7,804 nucleotides of DNA. Origin: JBHIBA01 sp046758845 (GTDB taxonomy: Bacteria > UBA8248 > JACPRG01 > G963555815). Location of the stretch: positions 1-7,804 of the forward strand of contig JBHIBA010000224.1 of assembly GCA_046758845.1 (NCBI GenBank). The letters are read 5' to 3'. This document shows positions 1 to 5,804 of the stretch, one piece after another (position 1 is the stretch's first letter; each line of letters starts with the position of its first letter). The position numbers were made by a program, and so were the translations under genes. The notes beneath the pieces are model-generated. The model made no database searches, was not told the origin of the DNA, and worked only from the letters and a program-made list of their open reading frames with translations.

Positions 1-151
1 CCTCAAGCTCCCCCGTTTCCGCTTGACGCATGAGGGTTTTTGATCCGGGTGGGCGCGATGTGGTAGAGGCAGTGGGGACCCCTCGCCGCGATGAGGGCCC
101 CTGTGAGGCATGGGCCTTGGAATAGCCCCCTCCCCAGAACCCTTGCGCCGC

Positions 152-244
152 GATGGGGATGGTCGTGATCATCGTGGAGAGGGTCTCGAGGAAGCACCCG
201 GGGACGAGGTAGACGAGCACGAGGACCCAGACCTCCCTCGCCAT
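152..244 (-). pseudogene. TRAP-transporter large permease (DctM-like) fragment
   Basis: Reading the minus strand from an ATG at 244 gives about 31 residues, beginning MAREVWVLVLVYLVPGCF and ending LSTMITTIPI. This hydrophobic stretch, with a G-C-F-L-E turn followed by a T-x-P-I end, resembles one transmembrane repeat of DctM, the large membrane subunit of TRAP dicarboxylate transporters. After TIPI the frame no longer resembles the family, and upstream there is an in-frame TGA close to the ATG. It is therefore a scrap and not a working gene (DctM is normally over 400 residues). The identification rests on a short hydrophobic segment and could be wrong; another polytopic membrane protein is possible. 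Confidence 0.35.
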
Positions 245-420
245 CCCTCACGCGGGGCGAGGACAATTCCCCTGAGCACAATAAAGGAAAAAGGGGCTTG
301 CGGTCGGAGCCCGGGTTGGCTGAGGCTGGCCGAAAGCGCGGGAGATTCGTAGCAATGAGAGGCCGCACCGGAAAGCGCGACCGCGTAGCAACTCCGTAGC
401 AGCCTTCTGGAGCGCTCATG
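245..420. other. Non-coding stretch left of repeat A
   Basis: I see no supportable gene between the permease scrap and repeat A. The only pattern is the 7-mer CGTAGCA occurring three times within 54 bases (348-354, 384-390, 395-401). A related ATTCGTAGC also occurs near repeat B at about 3473-3481, so the similarity between the two OLD flanks may start further out than I have drawn it. Confidence 0.4.
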
Positions 421-614
421 TTCTCAACCGACATTTCCCCGATGGCCGCTTGGACGGCCTGAGAGAGGCACAAGAGCCGTTGGGTAGCGTCCAAAAAGTG
501 GCCTCGGGCCAACGGCAAGGCGCACGGCAGCTACGGACTCGGCGCCAGTGTGCCTTGGAGACCGGACCAGGAACAGGATTTCCTCTTCTATTCATGAGGT
601 CGAGCAGTTCTAGA
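421..614 (+). repeat. Degenerate direct repeat, copy A (3' side of the OLD gene)
   Basis: This stretch aligns by eye in the same orientation with 3495-3680 on the far side of the OLD gene. Shared blocks in order are CCAAAA-GTGGCC, CGGCAAG, GGACTCGGCGCCA against GGACGCGGCGCCA, and a closing block around CTATTCaTGAGgTCG (571-607 against 3627-3664, about 23 of 31 aligned bases identical). There are several small indels. Read on the minus strand, both copies encode related peptides (KAHWRRV...EATFW and KAFWRRV...RATFW), so the repeat may be decayed coding DNA or a mobile-element end. Copy A meets the OLD stop codon almost directly. Confidence 0.55.
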
Positions 615-629
615 GCCTCCCTCGCGTCT

Positions 630-3299
630 TCAGCCATCCTTCACTCTATTTCGAAATTCTTCTCCCCAACCGACCTGCAGAACCTTCTTGCGGAGCCTGT
701 AAAACTCCTCGCGCGCGACGATCTCCTCCAGCTTCTCAAGAAATCTTTTGTCTTCATCCCTCCACTCCAGGTAGGTCGGCTCGTACGGGAATTGAAAGTC
801 TATGAGCTCGCCCCCTCGATGTATCCATTCAGCAATCCATTGATATTTCTCGAAGTAGTCGCCAAATAGCCGTTGAAGCCGTCTCGGTTCGATCGCCGAT
901 GCGCCGTTCTGCCTCAGAGCGGTTTGCAATTGGGCCTGCGACGGCCGGTCTGCCTCTATGATGAATCGGTTGAGCAAGACACCGACGATTCGATTCCGGT
1001 TGTCGTCACTGGTTTCCAGGAGCCTTCGCACGATCCGGCCGAAAAGCTTCTCTGCCTGGCTGTATGCTGGATAGGCTGTGGAATTGAATAGAACTTCCAG
1101 CTGGTCTCTAACCTTCGCGTCCTCACTTTGCGTCCTCGTATCGGGATGTTCCGTTTGAAAATCGATCAGCTCGTCTCTTATCTCGGCGCCCTCACCTTGG
1201 GCTTTTGTATCGGGATGTTCCGCCCGAAGATCGGTGAGGGTCTCAGCTGTGAGCCGCAATCCTTCCTTTACTGCCTTGAATACTCGCGCGAAGTTATCGA
1301 GGCTTTCGTTATCAAAGCCTGTGCATCCCGCCTCCTTGACCGCCCGGAGGTAGTCGTCCTTCTCTCTCGGCTGAAATCTTTGCCTGAATTCCTGAGAAAA
1401 CAGGCCATGTGTTTCTATATCTCCAAATCCAAATTCATCGAGTGTAATGACCCTCGTAGGCTCTATCCCCTCGCACTGCTGAAGCATTTTCTGTTGCCGC
1501 CTTTTTCCATCAATATCGCCACCTAGGACGGTGACAAACATCAGCCTCCTTCTATAAAATTCCCGCGCCATGTACGGGAGGGTCGACCCATTCCCCGGAC
1601 AGATGACGACATCTTCTCCTAAAAATTCCTTTTTCTCGGCCCTGCAGGCTGCATTCAACGCTGTGAACAGTATCTCATCCCTTTTCTCGCCTACGAGCAT
1701 GACTTTCCCTGTCAAACCCCCAAACAGAGTTCCCCAAACAGGCAGCAGGGCTTCCCCGGCTTCAGCCCAATCATCTATCACCTTCGTGCCGTTGGGACCG
1801 CGTTGACAGACTCTGACCCTCTCGAGTCGGCTTGAATCAATCAAGAAGGGGAGGTGCGTCGCCAACACTATTTGGTAAGGTTGCGCCCCCAAGAGTCTCA
1901 GAGCGTTCTTTTGGACAACAGGATGAAGAAAGAGACCGGGATCGTCCAAAAGCGCCACGACGTTGCCCTCTGCCGCGAGCTGCGACAACTTGGCAAAGAG
2001 CCCAACGAATGATACAAAACCTTGACTTCTCCTGCTGAGCGCCTCGTTGGAGTCCCCACATGAAATCCTCATTGTCAGTTCTCGGCCCTGCGGCCAAAAA
2101 TCAAAAGCCGCCACGAGATCTCCCGGGCCCCAGAATTCGCTCAAACATTTCGATAAATTCTTCTGTGCTCTGTCTAGAATCTGAATGCGCCCCGCACTGC
2201 CCGTCCTAACAGTGCTTTCCGGGTCAAGGCCAGCTATTTCGATGCACGTCCTGAGCAAGCCCTTGCCCTCATCCAGATTGAAAGCGCCCAATTCATCAAG
2301 CGAAATTGTGTCGCTCATTTCTCCGAGGCCGGCGACATACACAAATCGCGGGAGATTTCTTAAGATCTCCTGGGCAAGCCCGCGAACTGCCTCCTCATTT
2401 GGATCTTCTTCGTCATTCTCTTGACCAGGTTCCAATCGCAACAGTTTCAGTTGAGCTCGGAAGTGCTCTCCGAGATATTCTTGCAATGGATGCTTCGGTG
2501 GAAGTTCTCGCAATTTTTCTTCAAATTTTGGAAATTTCTCATCCAAAGCCGATGCGTCGCTTTTCGCGCCTTCGATCACCTCTGCCAGGTATGGCTCTAT
2601 GTCGAATTTCAGGCCTACGTTGAGAGCACGCTTGTTCCGTCCGTAGTAGGGGGGCGCGATTTTGGTCACTTGGACCCAATCCTTGGCAGAGAAGCTATCC
2701 CATATCGAACCTGCGTCGTACTTGAAGAGGACGATGTTTTCGTCCGCCGGTTCGCCTTTATGGCGTTCGAGAAATACAAAATAGTCCAAATCATATTTTC
2801 TTTTCACTCGTCCGCAATAAACGCTACGTACCTTCTGAAGTGTGTCTTCAAGGAGCTTCACCAATCTTGCGCGTGGTGGAAGGCACGGTATATCCGACTG
2901 CGTTTCGAAGGCTTTCCACAAGGGTTCACCATCGGCCAGAAGAACTTTATACTCATTATCGAATGTCTTAACTATCTTGAATGTTTCTGGCCAGTTGAAA
3001 TTTGGTGGCGGCGCAAAGCCGGGCAGATCTTCGGGCGGTAGTCGAATTAAAATGGACACCATCTCTACTTGGTCGCCCGAAATCCTACCCTGTTCGAGGT
3101 CCCATCGGACTTGGCTTTCAGTTGTAACGTCGACAATATCGAACTCTTGGTCTACGTTGAAACAGGAGAGCGCCTTTAGGGTGGCGGTCTTGCCACTTTC
3201 ATTTTTTCCGATGAGAACAGTCATGTGGTCATCCAGTGGAATTTCGCCAGAATCCTGGATACATTGAAAATTATTGATCCGGACTTTCTCGACTTTCAT
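630..3299 (-). CDS. OLD-family AAA ATPase with C-terminal TOPRIM nuclease domain
   Basis: The protein is 889 residues from the ATG at 3299. The N-terminus MKVEKVRINNFQCI is the usual opening of SMC/ABC-like OLD ATPases. Visible motifs (numbered from that Met) are Walker A GKNESGKT (31-38), ABC signature RSQGF (424-428), Walker B VVALLDDPGLFLHP (447-460) and the switch His in ATHLPF (482). The TOPRIM part follows: LVGEKRDE (535-542), VLGGDIDGK (591-599) and ITLDEFGFGDIE (618-629). OLD proteins are ATP-dependent DNA nucleases, several of which act in phage defence (P2 Old, GajA). Unusual points: Walker B has Asp-Asp where Asp-Glu is usual, the TOPRIM acidic motif is shifted (GEKRD for EGxxD), and there is an internal 23-residue tandem repeat. 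No partner such as a UvrD-like helicase gene lies next to it. An in-frame ATG at 3404 has a better ribosome site (GGGGG) and would add 35 residues. Lower GC than the flanks suggests transfer. Family assignment is secure; activity and role are inferred. Confidence 0.9.
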   Translation of the reverse strand: MKVEKVRINNFQCIQDSGEIPLDDHMTVLIGKNESGKTATLKALSCFNVDQEFDIVDVTTESQVRWDLEQGRISGDQVEMVSILIRLPPEDLPGFAPPPNFNWPETFKIVKTFDNEYKVLLADGEPLWKAFETQSDIPCLPPRARLVKLLEDTLQKVRSVYCGRVKRKYDLDYFVFLERHKGEPADENIVLFKYDAGSIWDSFSAKDWVQVTKIAPPYYGRNKRALNVGLKFDIEPYLAEVIEGAKSDASALDEKFPKFEEKLRELPPKHPLQEYLGEHFRAQLKLLRLEPGQENDEEDPNEEAVRGLAQEILRNLPRFVYVAGLGEMSDTISLDELGAFNLDEGKGLLRTCIEIAGLDPESTVRTGSAGRIQILDRAQKNLSKCLSEFWGPGDLVAAFDFWPQGRELTMRISCGDSNEALSRRSQGFVSFVGLFAKLSQLAAEGNVVALLDDPGLFLHPVVQKNALRLLGAQPYQIVLATHLPFLIDSSRLERVRVCQRGPNGTKVIDDWAEAGEALLPVWGTLFGGLTGKVMLVGEKRDEILFTALNAACRAEKKEFLGEDVVICPGNGSTLPYMAREFYRRRLMFVTVLGGDIDGKRRQQKMLQQCEGIEPTRVITLDEFGFGDIETHGLFSQEFRQRFQPREKDDYLRAVKEAGCTGFDNESLDNFARVFKAVKEGLRLTAETLTDLRAEHPDTKAQGEGAEIRDELIDFQTEHPDTRTQSEDAKVRDQLEVLFNSTAYPAYSQAEKLFGRIVRRLLETSDDNRNRIVGVLLNRFIIEADRPSQAQLQTALRQNGASAIEPRRLQRLFGDYFEKYQWIAEWIHRGGELIDFQFPYEPTYLEWRDEDKRFLEKLEEIVAREEFYRLRKKVLQVGWGEEFRNRVKDG
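1105..1242 (-). repeat. Two tandem 69-base in-frame repeats inside the OLD gene
   Basis: Two adjacent 69-base units, 1105-1173 and 1174-1242, match at 48 of 69 positions. They share the uninterrupted 16-mer GTATCGGGATGTTCCG (1138-1153 and 1207-1222). Because 69 is a multiple of three, the frame is kept. The protein carries the pair RAEHPDTKAQGEGAEIRDEL and QTEHPDTRTQSEDAKVRDQL, joined by two or three residues. The charged composition suggests a short helical linker between the TOPRIM part and the C-terminal helical region. Confidence 0.85.
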
Positions 3300-3494
3300 G
3301 GGAGCTGGTCTTTCGAAGGCGGCCAGCCGCGGGTATGGGAAAGCGCCGCCAGCGGTCTGGAATCCCCCCTCATCTGAATTCCTGACAGACGGATCAAAAT
3401 TCATTTGCCCCCATAAGGTCCGTGGAGTCGCTGCCCGCAGCTTGCCAGCGTGCTAATGGTGTTTGGTTGCTATTCGTAGCCTTGGCGAAGGGCT

Positions 3495-3680
3495 CGTCAT
3501 TCCCGACCTCCCAGTGACGGGGCACGGGCACACCCGGGCAGGGGAGAGTCCGGCTGCCAAAAGGTGGCCCGGCAAGACCCGCGGAGGCTGGGGACGCGGC
3601 GCCAAAAAGCTTTGAACATTTGACCCGGAAGCGATTTTCGCATCCTATTCGTGAGATCGCGCGGTTTTTGGGCACACATC
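3495..3680 (+). repeat. Degenerate direct repeat, copy B (5' side of the OLD gene)
   Basis: This is the second copy of the repeat described at 421-614, in the same orientation. The clearest shared blocks are GGCTGCCAAAAGGTGGCC (around 3552-3569), CGGCAAG, GCGGCGCC and GATTTTCGCATCCTATTCG. It has a gap of about six bases relative to copy A after GTGGCC. A weaker partial third copy may lie at about 3819-3935, where GGCAGGACCCG and TCTCGGGCCAACG recur. I do not recognise the element. It could be the end of an old transposon or an interspersed genomic repeat. Confidence 0.5.
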
Positions 3681-4074
3681 TCCCGCTGAATCCGCTCGCC
3701 AACCCCTGTGTCCTTCCGCTCACGTGGGATGCGGCAACCGTCGAAGGCCCGCAATCAGGCGGCGGATTTTCGCGAACGAGGTCTGGGGTACGGCCACCTC
3801 TCCGTGAAGAACCCCACTTTGAACCGTCACTTCCCACGTGATCCCTCGGGGGGCTCGGGGCCGCCACAAAAACCCGACCGGCAGGACCCGAAAATGGTCT
3901 CGGGCCAACGCCTTGGCCCCGCAGGCCAGCAAGTCGCCGCCGAGATGCCCCGTTCGCCCGGGTGCCATGCGGGTTTTCGCGCACCCTGGCCGGATTCCGC
4001 AGCCGCCGGTCACACCCCTCCTGGTGAATTGCCTCGCTCATCGCGGCGGCCCCTCGGTCACGTGGGTGCCCCTA
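3681..4074. other. GC-rich stretch without a recognisable gene
   Basis: Open frames exist on both strands here, but the predicted peptides are rich in Arg, Gly and Pro with no motif I can name, as expected of random high-GC DNA. The short motif ATTTTCGCG or GTTTTCGCG recurs (about 3768 and 3972, with a relative at 3633). This fits decayed interspersed repeats. I see no convincing promoter or terminator. Confidence 0.5.
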
Positions 4075-4228
4075 TGTTGGAGACGAACGAACGAGCGAAG
4101 AATTTGCGCAAATATCCCCGCGGCGCCGCCGGCCCGGCCAGTCGGAACCCAAGGCATCGTCCAGGGCACGCCAACTTCGCGCCGATCTTGATGAGCTTCT
4201 CCCTGAGGGCCGTCAGGGACCAGGTCCG
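4075..4228 (-). pseudogene. IS1380-family transposase, C-terminal remnant
   Basis: On the minus strand, from 4228 downwards, the peptide begins RTWSLTALREKLIKIGAK and continues with FRLAGPAAPRGYLRKFFA. This matches the ending of IS1380-type DDE transposases as I remember them, where a conserved TWSLTTLREKLIKIGAKV block is followed by a beta-strand and a final helix. Only about 50 of the usual 430 or so residues are left. The catalytic DDE residues lie upstream in the full protein and are absent. No intact ends or target duplication are visible. It marks an old insertion sequence in the island. Confidence 0.7.
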
Positions 4229-4300
4229 TCCCAAAGGAGGTCCCGGCCCCACCAGAGAGGCTGTCCGCACGGCTGTAGAGAGGCCCAAAACGGCCCATCT

Positions 4301-4332
4301 CGCCCCCTGGAACCCCCTCTCTTCCAGGGGCG
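4301..4332. repeat. Inverted repeat (11-bp stem)
   Basis: CGCCCCCTGGAA (4301-4312) and TTCCAGGGGCG (4322-4332) form an 11-bp stem with a single bulged C and a 9-base loop. No run of T follows on either strand, so an intrinsic terminator is unlikely. It sits just upstream of the IS1380 remnant on that strand. It may be part of the decayed element or of a neighbouring repeat. Confidence 0.5.
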
Positions 4333-4444
4333 GCGATGGCTGTCTCGCCGAACTCCAGAGGGTTGGTCCGCAGCACGATTTCCCGTTAGTTTTCGGCATC
4401 CTACACGAAGGTGCGACGTGGGGTTACCACCAAGCGCCGCCCGA

Positions 4445-4699
4445 TCAGGGCAGCAAGGAGCCGACGCACGGGCAGGAAATCAGTTCCTTCGACGGGAACT
4501 TGCTGAGCATCCGCACCCCGTCTTTGGTCACGACAAACTGCTCTTCGATGCGTGCACCGTCATTGCCGTGTCCGCAGTAGGTCTCAAACGCCATGACCAT
4601 GCCTTCCTCGATTGCTTCCGAATGATCGAATGAAAAGGAGCGGCTGATGACCGGTTTGCCCCAGTGCGTGATGCCTATGCCGTGTCCGACCTGCAGGGT
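4445..4699 (-). pseudogene. M24 metallopeptidase (Xaa-Pro peptidase-like), C-terminal fragment
   Basis: The minus strand from about 4699 encodes roughly 85 residues that match the last third of the creatinase/Xaa-Pro aminopeptidase fold: VGHGIGITHWGKPVIS, then IEEGMVMAFETYCG, then GARIEEQFVVTKDG, then KFPSKELIS and a stop at 4445. In this family five residues bind the two metal ions. The His of GHGIG, the Glu of MAFETY and the Glu of RIEEQ are present, but the two upstream Asp residues and the whole first part of the protein are missing, so it cannot be an active enzyme. The reading frame continues upstream into unrelated sequence that is antisense to the recombinase remnant. The break lies near 4700. 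Confidence 0.8.
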
Positions 4700-4712
4700 G
4701 CCCGCTCTACGG

Positions 4713-5162
4713 CTGGAGCGGGTGCGTTTTGAGGAGCCAGCCGAGGACTTCCTGAACGAGTGCCGAGCCAATGAGAAACGCTCTCTCGCCCTCACCTGGG
4801 AGCAGGTGGGCCTCAGGGAGCGCCGCATCGCCCTAGACCCTGGTGCCACGAAAAACCGTCAAGGGCGTATCGTTCACATGCCAGAGGAGCGATGGCGGAC
4901 ACTGCGGGAGCAAAAGGACCTTCGGGATCTCCAATATCCCGATTGCCCGTGGGTCTTCTTTCGGGATGGGAGGCCCATCAAGGACTACCGATGGGCCTGG
5001 AAGGCCGCCTGCAAACGAGTCGGGTTAGAGGGAGCGCTCTTTCACGACCTGCGGCGGACGGGCGTTCGGAACCTCATCCGGGCCGGAGTCCCCGAGCGGG
5101 TGGCAATGGAGATTTCCGGCCATAAGACCCGCTCTGTGTTCGACCGCTATAACGTCAGGTGA
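4713..5162 (+). pseudogene. Tyrosine recombinase (phage-type integrase), internally deleted
   Basis: From about 4713 the plus strand encodes RVRFEEPAEDFLNECRANEK, typical of the N-terminal core-binding helices of an integrase. It then jumps within a few residues (about 4782-4790) to the catalytic domain: LTWEQVGLRERRIAL, ATKNRQGRIV (beta-hairpin Lys), HDLRR (box II), ISGHK and the tyrosine box FDRYN, ending in TGA at 5160-5162. About 150 residues remain of a normal 350-400. The missing middle includes the first catalytic Arg, so the product should be dead although its frame is open. The open frame reaches up to an ATG at 4647, but residues before about 4713 are antisense to the M24 fragment. 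Its stop is about 10 bases from the tRNA-Leu 3' end, where an island integrase is expected. Confidence 0.85.
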
Positions 5163-5172
5163 TTGAAAGCCT

Positions 5173-5259
5173 TGGTGCCGGGGGCGGGATTCGAACCCGC
5201 ACGGGGCACTGCCCCAGGGGATTTTAAGTCCCCCGCGTCTGCCCTTTCGCCACCCCGGC
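5173..5259 (-). tRNA. tRNA-Leu(UAA)
   Basis: All parts of a class II tRNA are visible on the minus strand. The acceptor GCCGGGG pairs with CCCCGGC and is followed by A and an encoded CCA. The anticodon stem GGGGA/TCCCC closes the loop CTTAAAA, with anticodon TAA at 5224-5226. A long variable arm GGGGC/GCCCC is present, and the T arm is GCGGG-TTCGAAT-CCCGC. The length is 87 bases. A possible -10 box (CATAAT) lies 18 bases upstream of the 5' end, without a clear -35. The 3' end faces the recombinase remnant, which makes this gene the likely attachment site of the island on its left. No second copy of the tRNA 3' end is seen in the window. Confidence 0.97.
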
Positions 5260-5398
5260 TGATTTGATTTTCAACGAATTATGCAACGCCGTCCAGGCCC
5301 CGGCGGCCCGAGAGTGTGTTTTTGTGTCTTGTGACCCAGCGGCTCCGGGGGACACGAACGTACGGCGGGTATCCAAGAAGCGGGATTCCTCGATGGGA

Positions 5399-5630
5399 AC
5401 CTTCGGCTTCATGGCCTTCTACCCCGGCCCCGGCCTGGGGGGACACTGCATCCCCGTCGACCCCGTCTACCTCTCCTGGAAGGCCCGCCAGGACGGGTTT
5501 GAGGCGCGCTTCATCGAGCTGGCCACCCGCGTGAACGCCCGCATGCCCCCCTTCGTGGTCCAGAAGGTGGCGGCCGTGCTGAACGCGCGGGAGCGCAGCC
5601 TCAAGGGCTCCCACGTCCTCCTCCTGGGGT
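5399..5630 (+). pseudogene. UDP-sugar 6-dehydrogenase (WbpA/WecC-type) internal fragment
   Basis: About 77 residues match the centre of UDP-N-acetyl-sugar 6-dehydrogenases: FGFMAFYPGPGLGGHCIPVD, then LSWKARQDGFEARFIELA, NARMPPFVVQKV and KGSHVLLLG. The Cys of GGHC is the catalytic nucleophile of the family, which oxidises the sugar C6 to a carboxylate using NAD. The N-terminal Rossmann domain and nearly all of the C-terminal UDP-binding domain are missing (the full protein is about 430 residues). The open frame around it (5264-5773) adds only unrelated residues. It is a relic. Its substrate class fits the neighbouring polysaccharide-type genes, so it may be left over from that locus. Confidence 0.85.
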
Positions 5631-5677
5631 CGGCCTCAAGAGACAGCCAGCGGCGGGGTACCGACGTCTTGCCCAGG

Positions 5678-5695
5678 TTCAAGGCTGCCCTTGAA
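5678..5695. repeat. Short perfect hairpin
   Basis: TTCAAGG (5678-5684) and CCTTGAA (5689-5695) form a 7-bp stem with a 4-base loop. A second G/C-only inverted pair (GCCCCC / GGGGGGC) lies just downstream, at about 5721-5746. Neither has a T run after it. They sit between the dehydrogenase relic and the promoter at 5770, so they could insulate it, but I cannot assign a role. Confidence 0.4.
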
Positions 5696-5769
5696 CAGGC
5701 GACCGGAGTTCAAATGGGGGGCCCCCGCGAGAAAATCCGGGGGGGCACTTCGGAATTTGAAAAAAAAGG

Positions 5770-5798
5770 TTGACTCATTTCGCGGAATCGAGTATAGA
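5770..5798 (+). promoter_or_regulatory. Strong sigma70-type promoter
   Basis: TTGACT (5770-5775) and TATAGA (5793-5798) are separated by exactly 17 bases, close to the sigma70 consensus. An A-tract (5760-5767) just upstream resembles an UP element. A start site near 5805 is expected. The nearest plausible gene on this strand is the NusG-like gene more than 900 bases away. The promoter therefore serves either a long leader or an unannotated small RNA. Confidence 0.65.
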
Positions 5799-5804
5799 AT
5801 GCGC

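Noticed and set aside
348..401. CRISPR-like spacing of CGTAGCA repeats
   Set aside because: There are only three 7-base copies at unequal spacing (36 and 11 bases), with no longer repeat unit, so this is not an array.
2421..3041. 206-codon plus-strand frame inside the OLD gene
   Set aside because: It is antisense to the OLD coding frame, whose motifs are beyond doubt. The peptide has no domain of its own.
3394..4041. Long open frame (215 codons) on the minus strand upstream of the OLD gene
   Set aside because: Its product is rich in Arg, Gly, Pro and Ser with no domain. Overlapping frames on both strands are equally open, as expected of random GC-rich sequence, and it runs through the degenerate repeat B.
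4301..4332. Rho-independent terminator
   Set aside because: The stem is strong, but no T tract follows on either strand.
3708..4580. 290-codon plus-strand open frame
   Set aside because: It runs antisense to both the IS1380 transposase remnant and the M24 peptidase fragment. It has low-complexity composition and no recognisable motif, so it is a shadow.
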